This document shows positions 34,100 to 41,544 of a DNA stretch of 42,336 nt, in pieces; within the stretch, counting starts at the first letter, position 1; each line of letters opens with the position of its first letter. Made by a program: the position numbers and the translations under genes. Source of the stretch: Candidatus Poseidoniia archaeon (GTDB lineage Archaea; Thermoplasmatota; Poseidoniia; MGIII; CG-Epi1). The stretch spans positions 1 to 42,336 of the forward strand of contig JASMLC010000001.1 of NCBI GenBank assembly GCA_030748895.1, written 5' to 3'. The notes below the pieces were generated by a model, which did not search any database, had not been told where the DNA came from, and saw only the letters and a list, made by a program, of their open reading frames with translations.

Positions 34100-34120
34100 G
34101 CCGGCCGACCGCTCCGCTAT

Positions 34121-34155
34121 CTAAAATTCTTTGCTCGTCTCCCCCCAGCTATTTA
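34121..34155. promoter_or_regulatory. Divergent promoters of the ferredoxin and geranylgeranyl reductase genes
   Basis: TTTTAG (34126-34121, minus) lies 22-27 nt before the ferredoxin GTG. TATTTA (34150-34155, plus) lies 26-31 nt before the ATG at 34181. The two oppositely directed units share an 81-nt gap and may be co-regulated. Confidence 0.5.
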
Positions 34156-34180
34156 GCCGCGCGTGGACTGCCGCAATTTC

Positions 34181-35557
34181 ATGGCCGACAGTTTCTGGGA
34201 GCAGCCCGTCGCTAGCGGTCCGCAGCCCGCTTCCGGGTCGCGCTTCGACGTCATCGTTGTCGGGGGCGGTCCCGGCGGCGCGGCCGCCGCCGGCTACGCG
34301 GCGCTGGCGGGCCAGCGGGTGCTGCTGCTCGATAAGGCAATATGGCCCCGCGACAAGACCTGCGGTGACGCCGTCGGCGGGAAATCGCTCGCGCGCGTCG
34401 AGGAGCTGGGGGTGCGCTCGCGCATCGAGGCATCGCCGCACTTCAGCATCACCGGCGTGCTCTTCAGCAGCCCACGCGGCGATGAGCTGCGCGTTTCGCG
34501 GTCGGACGGCCAGCTTTCGGGCTATGTGCTGCCGCGGCGCCAGTTCGACTACATCATGTTCCAGCGCGCCGTCGAACTGGTGCAGCAGGCGGGCGGCGCG
34601 GTGGTGCAGGGCTTCGCGGTGCGCGAGGTGCTGTTCGACAACACTGCCAACGGCCCCGACCCCGGCCCCGGCATGGGGGATTTGCGGCGCGTCATCGGCG
34701 TCGCGGGCGATACTGGCGACCGCGCCAGCCCGCTTTCGTTCAGCGCGCCACTCACTATCGGCGCCGGCGGGGTGCGCTGTCCGGTCGCGACTGCGGTGGT
34801 GCAGGAGATCTACGACGGGCGCATGGTCGACCGCGAGAAGCTGCACTACAGCGCCGCCTTCCGGCAATACTGGCGCAACGTCGAGGGCGCGACCGCCGAC
34901 TCAGGGCCGGTCGAGTTCCACTACATTGACGGGGTGCTGCCGGGCTACTTCTGGATTTTCCCCGTCGGTGGCGGAGTGTGCAACGTCGGCTTCGGCATCG
35001 CGCTGCGCGACCTTGAGCTGCACGACCGCAAGCTGCGCGGACTACAGGAATACATCATCAACGAGGTGCCACGCTTCCGCGACCGCTTCGCGCAGGCTGA
35101 ACTGATCGCGGGGAGCAGCCGTGGCTGGCAGCTGCCGCTCGGCTCACCGCGCCCCGGCGAGAAGCTACAGCCGCGCCGCGCGTTTGCGGCCGGGGCGATG
35201 CTGGTTGGCGACGCCGCTTCGCTGGTCGACCCGTTTACCGGTGAGGGTATCGGCAACGCGCTGCTCTCGGCCAAGCTAGCGCTGGGCCACTTCGACCGCG
35301 AGGAACACGCGCGCGGTTTCCCGCTCGAGGCGGGCGCGCGCTACCAGCGCGCGCTCTGGAAGCGGCTGGGATACGAGCTGCGCAATTCCTACAAAATCCA
35401 GCGGCTGTCGCGCCACCGCTGGCTGCTCAACTGGTTCATCGGCAAGGCGCGCCGCAAGGCGGAGCTGCGGCGCGTCCTGACCGAGAGCCTGATGTCGCGC
35501 GAGGCGCAGGCATCGCTCACGAGTCCGTTCTTTTTGTTGCGTCAATTACTTTTCTAG
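34181..35557 (+). CDS. Geranylgeranyl reductase (archaeal lipid saturation)
   Basis: 458 residues from the ATG at 34181, chosen over a GTG 18 nt upstream because of the promoter spacing. FAD binding is VIVVGGGPGGAAAAGYAALAG followed by LLLDK (here in two parts). The conserved KTCGDAVGG loop and the late LVGDAASLVDPFTGEGIGNAL motif define the family. The enzyme saturates the geranylgeranyl chains of archaeal ether lipids at the membrane surface. The substrate loop YFWIFPVGGGVCNVGFG is typical. It stands divergent from the ferredoxin gene that may reduce it. Confidence 0.93.
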   Translation: MADSFWEQPVASGPQPASGSRFDVIVVGGGPGGAAAAGYAALAGQRVLLLDKAIWPRDKTCGDAVGGKSLARVEELGVRSRIEASPHFSITGVLFSSPRGDELRVSRSDGQLSGYVLPRRQFDYIMFQRAVELVQQAGGAVVQGFAVREVLFDNTANGPDPGPGMGDLRRVIGVAGDTGDRASPLSFSAPLTIGAGGVRCPVATAVVQEIYDGRMVDREKLHYSAAFRQYWRNVEGATADSGPVEFHYIDGVLPGYFWIFPVGGGVCNVGFGIALRDLELHDRKLRGLQEYIINEVPRFRDRFAQAELIAGSSRGWQLPLGSPRPGEKLQPRRAFAAGAMLVGDAASLVDPFTGEGIGNALLSAKLALGHFDREEHARGFPLEAGARYQRALWKRLGYELRNSYKIQRLSRHRWLLNWFIGKARRKAELRRVLTESLMSREAQASLTSPFFLLRQLLF

Positions 35558-35580
35558 TCGCAGTCGGCCCCAAGCCGCTT

Positions 35581-36705
35581 ATGGCTCTGTCGCATCGCAC
35601 TGCGGTGCTCCCCGATTCCGAGCTGCGGCGCTACGCCCGTCACCTGATGCTGCCCGGCGCAGGGCTGGAAGGCCAGCAGCGGCTGAAGGCGGCGCGGGTG
35701 CTGGTGGTGGGAATGGGCGGACTGGGCTGCCCGGCCGCGCAATACCTGGCGGCTGCAGGTGTCGGCCGTCTGACGCTGGTTGACGACGACCGGGTGGAAT
35801 TGAGTAACCTGCAGCGGCAGCCGCTCTACACCGAGGTCGACATAGGGCAGCCGAAGGCGGAGGTGGCGGCCACCCGGTTGCGCGCGCTGAATTCCGCCAT
35901 CCGGGTCGAGCCGCTGGTAGAACGCGTCACGGCCGCCAACGTGCTGGAGCTGGCGCGACAGCACGACCTGGTGCTCGACGGCACCGACAGCCTGTCCGCG
36001 CGCTATTTGCTCGCCGACGGCTGCCATCTGGTGAGGGTCCCGCTGGTCCACGCGGCGCTACGCCGTTTCGAGGGGCAGGTGGCGCTCTTCCCTTCGGGGG
36101 GGCCGTGCTACCGCTGCCTGTTCCCGCGGCCGCCGCCACCGGAAGTGGTCGAGGACTGCGCCACGGCGGGAGTGCTGGGGGCGGTGCCGGGGCTACTGGG
36201 AAGCTTGCAGGCGCTTGAGGCACTGAAGTGGCTGCTGCGGATTGGCCCGCGCGAGGCGAGGCTGCTACTGCTCGATGGCCTGGCGGGGACGGTGCAGCGG
36301 GTGGCGCTGGCGCAGCGCCCCGACTGTCCGCTCTGCGGCGAATCGCCGACGATTACCGTGCCGACGGAGGAGCCGCTCACCTGCCGGCCGGGAGAGTTGG
36401 CGCCGGAGGAGTTGCAGGCGGCGCTGGAAGGTCCAGCGCCGCCGCTGCTAGTGGACCTGCGCGAGCCGTGGGAGCGGAAGCTGGTGCTCATCCCGGGCGA
36501 GGAGCTGCACCTACCCTTCAAGCAGCTCGCGCAGTGGCAAGGAGAACTGCCGCGCGAGCGGGAGTTGCTGCTCTACTGCCGCACCGGCATCCAGTCGGCG
36601 ATGGCGCTGCGGCAGCTACAGCAAGGGGGCCGCGAAGCGCGCCACCTGACGGGCGGCATCGCGGCGTGGCTGCGGGAGACAGGTCAGCAGGAGCGACTCT
36701 ACTGA
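35581..36705 (+). CDS. moeB: MoeB/ThiF-type E1-like adenylyltransferase with C-terminal rhodanese domain
   Basis: 374 residues. The E1 domain (1-255) has RYARHLMLPGAG, the nucleotide loop VGMGGLGCPAAQYLAAAGVG, DDDRVELSNLQRQ and DGTDSLSARYL. Two Zn pairs, CYRC and CPLC, are present. The rhodanese domain (about 275-374) carries the active-site loop YCRTGIQSA with Cys333. The enzyme adenylates the C-terminal glycine of MoaD, and the rhodanese part can supply sulfur, as in MOCS3. It is directly coupled to moaD (TGATG overlap), which supports a Moco role; ThiS-type sulfur carriers may also be served. Confidence 0.93.
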   Translation: MALSHRTAVLPDSELRRYARHLMLPGAGLEGQQRLKAARVLVVGMGGLGCPAAQYLAAAGVGRLTLVDDDRVELSNLQRQPLYTEVDIGQPKAEVAATRLRALNSAIRVEPLVERVTAANVLELARQHDLVLDGTDSLSARYLLADGCHLVRVPLVHAALRRFEGQVALFPSGGPCYRCLFPRPPPPEVVEDCATAGVLGAVPGLLGSLQALEALKWLLRIGPREARLLLLDGLAGTVQRVALAQRPDCPLCGESPTITVPTEEPLTCRPGELAPEELQAALEGPAPPLLVDLREPWERKLVLIPGEELHLPFKQLAQWQGELPRERELLLYCRTGIQSAMALRQLQQGGREARHLTGGIAAWLRETGQQERLY

Positions 36706-36950
36706 TGCGACTCACTGTCAAACCATTTGCCCAGTTGCGCGAACGGCTCGGTACCGAAGCGCTCGAGCTGGAGCTGCCAGCGGGCGCCACCGTTGCGGAG
36801 CTGCTGGAGCGGCTGCTCGCCGAGCATCCCGCGCTGGCGCCCTTCCGCGAGAGCTTGCTGCTGGCGCGCGGCGCCGAAATGCTGGAGCCCGGCAGCGCGC
36901 TGGCCGAAGGCGACACGGTAGCGCTCTACCCCCCCTTCAGCGGCGGCTAG
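36705..36950 (+). CDS. moaD: Molybdopterin synthase small subunit (sulfur carrier)
   Basis: 81 residues from the ATG that overlaps the moeB stop; a longer frame upstream is inside moeB. Ubiquitin-like fold: it starts RLTVKPFAQLRERLG, has ATVAELLERLLAEHP, and ends ALAEGDTVALYPPFSGG. The terminal Gly-Gly becomes the thiocarboxylate that sulfurates cPMP together with MoaE. Length is normal. Its stop is shared with moeA on CTAG. Confidence 0.95.
   Translation: MRLTVKPFAQLRERLGTEALELELPAGATVAELLERLLAEHPALAPFRESLLLARGAEMLEPGSALAEGDTVALYPPFSGG
36947..36950. other. Shared palindromic stop of moaD and moeA
   Basis: CTAG gives TAG on both strands, a 4-nt convergent overlap between two genes of the same pathway. 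Confidence 0.9.
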
Positions 36951-38170
36951 AGCAGATCCACTTCGACCTGCTCGCCGGTACCGGCGCCGGCGCCAGCCGG
37001 AAGCGCCACCACCCCGTCGGCCAGCGCCATCGACATAATCGCGCCCGAGCCGCGGTAGCAAGGGGTGGCGCGCAGCGCGTCGCCCGCCCCTTCCAGCCGC
37101 ACCAGCATGAGCTGGTCGCGCCCCTGCACCGCTCGCACGGCGGCGGCAAGCGTCGCCGTCCGGCAGCGTCGCAAGTCGGGCGGTAGCCGCGCCATCTGGC
37201 GCAGTGCGGGACGCAGGAAGAGCCACGCAGTCAGCAGGCACGACGTCGGGTTGCCCGGCAGCCCCAGCACTAGCGCGCCGTCCAGCCGGCCGCAGAGCAT
37301 CGGCTTCCCCGGTTTGACGGCGACGCCGTGGAACTCGATGCTCCCGAGCCGCTCCATGGCGGGCGCCAGCAGGTCGCGCTCGCCGACGCTGGAGCCGCCG
37401 GTGACCACCACGATATCGCTGCTCCCGGCCGCCGTACAGAGCGCCTTTTCCAGCACTCCCTGCTCGTCGCCCAGCACTGGCGTGCGCTCCGCTACTCCGC
37501 CCGCCTGCTGTACCAGCGGCACCAGCGCGGGGGCGTTGGAATCGTACACCTGCCCCGCTTCCAGCGGGCGGCCCGGTGGCACCAGTTCGGTGCCGGTCGG
37601 CAGCACCATTACCCGCGGGCGGCGGAATACCAGCGCCTGCGCCAGCCCCAGCGCCGCCAGCACCCCCACCCGGGCCGGCGTCAGCACCATCCCCGGCGAG
37701 AGCACTTCGTCGCCGGCACGCATGTCTTCGCCCCGCGGGACGACGTGCTTGCCCCGCTCCACCGCGACGCGCACCAGCACGGCATCGCCTTCGCGAGCAG
37801 TATCCTCGACCTTCACCACCGCCTCCGCGCCCTCCGGTAGCGGCGCCCCGGTGGCGACCTGGATGCAGCTGCCGGCGCCAAGCGTGCCGCGCGGCAGGTG
37901 GCCGGCGTGGACCGCCTCGAGCAGCGCCAGCCGCACTGGCTCCGCAGGCGTCGCGTCGGCTACATCAGCCGCCCGCATCGCGTAGCCATCCATCGCCGAG
38001 CGGTCGAAGCCGGGCACGTCGCGGTCGGCTACCACCGGCGTCGCCAGCACCCGGCCGGCCGCTGCGGCCAGCCCCACACCCTCGCTCGCTTCCAGCGGCT
38101 GCGCGGCCGCCAGCACCAGCTCCCGCGCCCGCGCCAGCGAAATCAGCTCGTCGAAGGGTCTGAACCCCAT
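36947..38170 (-). CDS. moeA: Molybdopterin molybdenumtransferase
   Basis: 407 residues from MGFRPFDELISLARAR at 38170; a longer frame lies within the preceding gene. The enzyme inserts molybdate into adenylylated molybdopterin. Visible motifs are VPGFDRSAMDGYAMRAADV (the MoeA signature), GAEAVVKVED, MVLTPARVGVLAALG, VLPTGTEL, VYDSNAPAL, TGGSSVGERDLL (pterin-binding) and AVKPGKPM with GLPGNPTS. All domains are present, including a C-terminal domain IV. It starts 1 nt after the stop of the small membrane protein gene. Confidence 0.96.
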   Translation of the reverse strand: MGFRPFDELISLARARELVLAAAQPLEASEGVGLAAAAGRVLATPVVADRDVPGFDRSAMDGYAMRAADVADATPAEPVRLALLEAVHAGHLPRGTLGAGSCIQVATGAPLPEGAEAVVKVEDTAREGDAVLVRVAVERGKHVVPRGEDMRAGDEVLSPGMVLTPARVGVLAALGLAQALVFRRPRVMVLPTGTELVPPGRPLEAGQVYDSNAPALVPLVQQAGGVAERTPVLGDEQGVLEKALCTAAGSSDIVVVTGGSSVGERDLLAPAMERLGSIEFHGVAVKPGKPMLCGRLDGALVLGLPGNPTSCLLTAWLFLRPALRQMARLPPDLRRCRTATLAAAVRAVQGRDQLMLVRLEGAGDALRATPCYRGSGAIMSMALADGVVALPAGAGAGTGEQVEVDLL

Positions 38171-38171
38171 C

Positions 38172-38543
38172 TTAGACCTCCAGCGCCGTCCGGAGTAGTG
38201 ACGGCATGGTACGGTTGAGACCATGGGCGACCCAGGGGCCAAGTCCTGCCCGGCGCACGCCCGTCCGATGGAGCATTTCTCTCCATTCCAGCCTTTCCAC
38301 CCAGCAGATAGCAGCTAAGGGCAGCAGCACGAAGAGCAGCAGCTTGCCCAGTCCGTAACCCGGAGCACCCAGTATCTCGGAGAGGAAGAAGGTGAGGGGA
38401 TACAATACCACCATCAGGACTCCAGCGGCGAAAAGCATGGCCACCGGCCGCAGGGATTCCTGTTTCCATTTCAGGCAGTATCCCAGGGGGATGAGCAGGG
38501 CTGCCAGCAGCAGGGCCACTGGCCATTGGCCGAAGGAAATCAT
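38172..38543 (-). CDS. Small multi-TM membrane protein
   Basis: 123 residues. Three or four hydrophobic segments are visible (about 5-24, 32-54 and 66-83). The segment FLSEILGAPGYGLGKLLLFVLLPLA resembles the N-terminal helices of CPBP/CAAX-type membrane proteases, but no catalytic EExxxR or later helices are present, so it may be a truncated relative. The C-terminus is soluble and Arg-rich. Base composition is somewhat lower in GC than in moeA and moaB. It has its own TATA-like box and Shine-Dalgarno (AGGGAG) and leads the moeA transcript. The function is unknown. Confidence 0.65.
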   Translation of the reverse strand: MISFGQWPVALLLAALLIPLGYCLKWKQESLRPVAMLFAAGVLMVVLYPLTFFLSEILGAPGYGLGKLLLFVLLPLAAICWVERLEWREMLHRTGVRRAGLGPWVAHGLNRTMPSLLRTALEV

Positions 38544-38575
38544 CCATCTCCCTTCCGGCCCGGCGCCCAGGCTCC

Positions 38576-38601
38576 CTTTTTATAATAATTATCGAGAAAA
38601 A
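38576..38601 (-). promoter_or_regulatory. moaB T-run terminator and TATA-like box of the moeA unit
   Basis: Directly after the moaB stop the minus strand reads TTTTT (38601-38597), a usual archaeal termination signal. TATAAAAAG (38584-38576) follows, about 33-41 nt before the ATG at 38543. It predicts a short leader of about 10-15 nt with a Shine-Dalgarno, so moeA is separated from the moaECB transcript. Confidence 0.5.
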
Positions 38602-39105
38602 TCATGCCTTTCCCAGCTCCCCCACCATGTGTCCCAGCTCCGGCAGGATGAGCTGCTCCAGTGCCAACCGGCACGCCGCCTCGGAACCCGGCAATGCAAA
38701 GAGCAGCTTGCCGCGCGCGACGCCCGCCAGCGTGCGGGAGAGCATCGCGGCCGCGCCGATTTCGTGGAACGAGAGCTGCCGGAACAGCTCGCCGAAGCCG
38801 GGCAGCTCGCGCTCCAGCAGCGCACCGATGATTTCGGGCGCCGAATCGCGCGGCGCGATGCCGGTGCCGCCGTTCAGGATAATCGCCTGCGCCGGTCCCG
38901 CCAGCGCCGCTTCGAGCGCCGCCCGGATGACGGGTGGGTCCTCCCGCACCAGCACCCGGCCGGCGACGGAGTGGCCCGCCGCCTCGAGCAGTGCGACGAT
39001 GGCGTCGCCGCTACGGTCTTCCGCCGGGGTGCGGCTGTCGCTCAGCGTCAGCACCGCGACCGCGACCGTGCGGGGAGCGGCAGCATGGTGCTCGCGGTGG
39101 CCCAT
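38602..39105 (-). CDS. moaB: Molybdopterin adenylyltransferase-type protein MoaB
   Basis: 167 residues from MGHREHHAAAP at 39105; longer frames are inside moaC. It has the MogA/MoaB fold with VAVLTLSDSRTPAEDRSGDA, the pterin-binding loop ILNGGTGIAPRDSAPE, MLSRTLAGVARGKLLFALPGS (in parts) and a C-terminal helix. In archaea MoaB adenylylates molybdopterin before MoeA adds the metal. The ATG overlaps the moaC stop by one base. No separate mogA is seen, so this gene should cover that step. Confidence 0.93.
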   Translation of the reverse strand: MGHREHHAAAPRTVAVAVLTLSDSRTPAEDRSGDAIVALLEAAGHSVAGRVLVREDPPVIRAALEAALAGPAQAIILNGGTGIAPRDSAPEIIGALLERELPGFGELFRQLSFHEIGAAAMLSRTLAGVARGKLLFALPGSEAACRLALEQLILPELGHMVGELGKA

Positions 39106-39545
39106 TATTTTCCGCCCTTCAGCTTCTCCACCACTTCCACGTCGTAGATGCGGGTTTCGGGATACTGCCCGGCAGCATCCTTCTCGAGCGGCTTGACCAG
39201 ATCCCAGACGCAGAGTAGCCCCGCCATCACGCCGGTCAGTGCCTCCATCTCGACACCAGTGCGGTACATTGCGGCAACAGTAACGCGACATTCCACTGCG
39301 TTACCCTCCAGCGTGAATTCTACCTCCACGCCGCTGATTGGTAAGGGGTGGCAGAGTGGCAGGATTGCGGGCGTCGCCTTCACCGCCTGGATGGCGGCGA
39401 CGCGGCCGGTGGCGAACGGGTCGCCTTTCGGGACTTCGCCGTCGGCGATGGCGGCCGCCGTCGTGGGCCGCAGCCGCAGCCGCCCCCGGGCGGTGGCGCG
39501 TCGCGCCACTTCCTGCTTGTCGCTGATATCAACCATTCGCGCCAC
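39105..39545 (-). CDS. moaC: Cyclic pyranopterin monophosphate synthase
   Basis: 146 residues. The start at 39545 overlaps the moaE end by 17 nt; an in-frame ATG at 39536 (MVDISDKQEVARR) is an alternative. The enzyme turns the MoaA product into cPMP. Signatures: ILPLCHPLPISGVEVEF, VTVAAMYRTGVEMEALTGV and LLCVWDLVKPLEKD, with the substrate-binding His and Glu-Met residues. Length is normal. Confidence 0.95.
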   Translation of the reverse strand: MARMVDISDKQEVARRATARGRLRLRPTTAAAIADGEVPKGDPFATGRVAAIQAVKATPAILPLCHPLPISGVEVEFTLEGNAVECRVTVAAMYRTGVEMEALTGVMAGLLCVWDLVKPLEKDAAGQYPETRIYDVEVVEKLKGGK

Positions 39546-39975
39546 AGTTCACCTCATGTTGCGGCGCGACCCAGCGTGTGCCGTCCGGGGCGTGCTCCTG
39601 CTTCCAGATGGGCACCCGTTGCTTGAGCGTGTCGATGAGCCACTCGCAGGCGCTGAAGGCGTCAGCGCGATGGGCCGCCGCGGCGCAGCAGACCACAATC
39701 AGCTCGCCCGCCTCGAGCAGTCCCACCCGGTGCACTAGCGCCGCGTCGTGGATGGCAAATCGCTCGCACGCCTCGCTGCGCAGCGTTTCCATCTGCGCCA
39801 GCGCTGCCGGTTCGTCGGCGCTGAACTTGATGCGCTCCACCACGCCCGCCTCGGTCACGCCTTTGACGGTGCCGGTAAAGGTCACCACCGCCCCGACTTC
39901 CGGTCCGCCCAGCGCAGCCGCGAGCTCCGCGGGGTCGCACGCTTCTCGCTGCAGCCGCACCTTTGGTGGGACCAT
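39529..39975 (-). CDS. moaE: Molybdopterin synthase catalytic subunit
   Basis: 148 residues from the ATG at 39975; a TATA-like TATTAA lies 23-28 nt upstream, and VPPKVRLQREACDPAEL fits the family N-terminus. An in-frame ATG at 40023 would add 16 residues inside the AEC gene. It has GAVVTFTGTVKG, HRVGLLEAGELIVVCCAAAAHR (in parts, the conserved GxxxxGE segment), ACEWLIDTLKQRVPIWKQE and the catalytic lysine in KQRVPIWK. With MoaD it adds two sulfurs to cPMP. Confidence 0.93.
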   Translation of the reverse strand: MVPPKVRLQREACDPAELAAALGGPEVGAVVTFTGTVKGVTEAGVVERIKFSADEPAALAQMETLRSEACERFAIHDAALVHRVGLLEAGELIVVCCAAAAHRADAFSACEWLIDTLKQRVPIWKQEHAPDGTRWVAPQHEVNCGANG

Positions 39976-39997
39976 GCCGCCGATAATGACGGCCGGG

Positions 39998-40003
39998 TTA
40001 ATA
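39998..40003 (-). promoter_or_regulatory. TATA-like box of moaE within the AEC gene upstream region
   Basis: TATTAA (minus) lies 23-28 nt before the ATG at 39975, just after the AEC stop at 40014-40016. It suggests a moaE-moaC-moaB transcript in addition to read-through from moaA-mobA. Confidence 0.45.
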
Positions 40004-40013
40004 GCAGTCGGCT

Positions 40014-40937
40014 TCAGGCCCATACCTCCGCCAGCAGCACTACGAGCGGAATAGTCACCAGCGCCAGCAGTGTAGTCCCGAGAATGCCCAGCGAGAGCCG
40101 CTGCATGTCGCTGCCGCAGTAGGCGCCGACGACGTAAGTGGTGATGGCCGAAGGCATGCTGCTCGATATCAGCACCACCGCCGCCAGTTCTCCGCGGAGC
40201 CCCAGCGCCAGCACCAGCGCTGCTGCGGCAGCCAGCCCGGTGGCCATACGGGCGACCACCAGCGGTGGCAGCAGGCGCCGGAAGTCCGCGCTTTCCAGCC
40301 GTGACGCGCGGCTCAATTGCATCCCGAGCGTCAGCAGCAGCACCGGCTTCCACGCCCCGCCCAGGATTTCCAGCGTGCCGTCGGCCACCGCCGGCAGCCC
40401 CGTTCCAGCGCGGTTCAGCGCCAGCCCCAGCAGCAGCGCCCAGATGAGTGGTAGCCGCAGCGCAGCGGCAGCCCCTTCGCGCAGCTGCTCGCGGCCGCCG
40501 CCCGCCAGCGCCGGCCCGACGGTGTAGAGCAACGCCTGCACCGTAATGTAGAAAAGCATCGCCAGCAGGAATCCCTGTTCGCCGTAGAACTGGTCCGCCA
40601 CCGAAGTTCCCAGCGACCCGGCGTTCATGAATCCCGAGCCGAGCACCAGCGCGCTGCTGGCGGCCGCCGGCAGCGCCAGCCACCGCGCCAGCCACCACGC
40701 CACCGCTGTCGAGGCCGCTACCACCACCACCGCTGCCAGCACCGGCTCCCACGTCAAGGCGAACTCCGCCTGCTGGGTCGCAAGCAGGATTTTGGCCGGC
40801 ACCAGCAGGTAAATCAGCAGCCCCCCGAGGTCGCGCAATGTCTTTTCTTTCACCCCTAGTCGCCGGCCGGCGAGGAAGCCTAGCGCCAGCAGCGCGAAGA
40901 GCGGGACGAGCTTGCCAACCACCCAGAAAATGAGCAT
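40014..40937 (-). CDS. AEC-family (auxin efflux carrier-type) transporter
   Basis: 307 residues with about ten hydrophobic helices in two halves of five. The family fingerprint GSGFMNAGSLGTSVADQFYG lies at the crossover of the first half, and SSSMPSAITTYVVGAYCG sits in the second half. AEC proteins move organic anions such as malate across the membrane. Here the gene lies 4 nt after mobA and just before moaE, inside a Moco operon, so the transported substrate may relate to that pathway or to molybdoenzymes. Substrate unknown. Confidence 0.9.
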   Translation of the reverse strand: MLIFWVVGKLVPLFALLALGFLAGRRLGVKEKTLRDLGGLLIYLLVPAKILLATQQAEFALTWEPVLAAVVVVAASTAVAWWLARWLALPAAASSALVLGSGFMNAGSLGTSVADQFYGEQGFLLAMLFYITVQALLYTVGPALAGGGREQLREGAAAALRLPLIWALLLGLALNRAGTGLPAVADGTLEILGGAWKPVLLLTLGMQLSRASRLESADFRRLLPPLVVARMATGLAAAAALVLALGLRGELAAVVLISSSMPSAITTYVVGAYCGSDMQRLSLGILGTTLLALVTIPLVVLLAEVWA

Positions 40938-40941
40938 GTGC

Positions 40942-41544
40942 CTAGCGCTGGTCGATCGACGACCAGTTATTAAACTCCGACTCGCCGCCCGGCAGCTTGA
41001 GAAAGCGTTCCAGGTCGGCAGGCGTATTGAGGTTCAGCGCCACTTCGCGCCGCTCTACGAGCGTATGCGGTAGCTCGCTGAGCAGCCGCTGCGTGCGGCG
41101 TTCTCCCTGCGCCAGCAGCCGCTCCGCCGCTGCCAGTGCCGCTTCGCGCCAGTAGACCGCCACCAGCGGTTGCGGCTGCTTCCACGTCGCTACCGCCGCG
41201 TCGCCGTCATCGGCGACGCGGCGCAATGCACGGTAGGTGGCGGGTGCCAGCAGCGGCAGGTCGCACGGCGCGACCGCCACCAGTTTGCCGCGTACCGCCG
41301 CCAGTCCCGCCGCCAGCCCGACCAGCGGCCCGCCGTGCGGGACCGGATCACCCACCCAGTCGCATCCCGCGGGCGCCCAGTCGGGACGCTCGCCCGGCGG
41401 CCCCACGACCGTCACCCGCTGCACCACCTGCGCCAGCACTGCGGCGGTGCGGGCGGCGAGGGTTTCACCTCCGATTTCGAGTGACTGTTTGGGTTGCCCC
41501 AGACGACCGCTCCGCCCGCCCGCTACCAGCAGCGCGGAGTCCAT
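40942..41544 (-). CDS. mobA: Molybdenum cofactor guanylyltransferase
   Basis: 200 residues, ATG overlapping the moaA stop (TGATG). The nucleotidyltransferase start is ALLVAGGRSGRLGQPKQ, a variant of the usual LAGGxSxRMGxxK with Leu in place of Met. VAPCDLPLLAP is the metal-binding loop. QPLVAVYW and LNLNTPADLERF are typical of the C-terminal half. It joins GMP to Mo-molybdopterin and thus predicts MGD-type (DMSO-reductase-like) molybdoenzymes elsewhere in the genome. Confidence 0.93.
   Translation of the reverse strand: MDSALLVAGGRSGRLGQPKQSLEIGGETLAARTAAVLAQVVQRVTVVGPPGERPDWAPAGCDWVGDPVPHGGPLVGLAAGLAAVRGKLVAVAPCDLPLLAPATYRALRRVADDGDAAVATWKQPQPLVAVYWREAALAAAERLLAQGERRTQRLLSELPHTLVERREVALNLNTPADLERFLKLPGGESEFNNWSSIDQR

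Noticed and set aside
36228-36704. N-terminal extension of moaD
   Set aside because: It is off-frame sequence of the moeB rhodanese region; MoaD has normal length from 36705.
39976-40752. Upstream extension of moaE into a 407-codon frame
   Set aside because: The extra part is Gly/Ala/Arg-rich and antiparallel in quality to real coding sequence. It is the shifted frame of the AEC transporter gene, and moaE has a promoter just before 39975.
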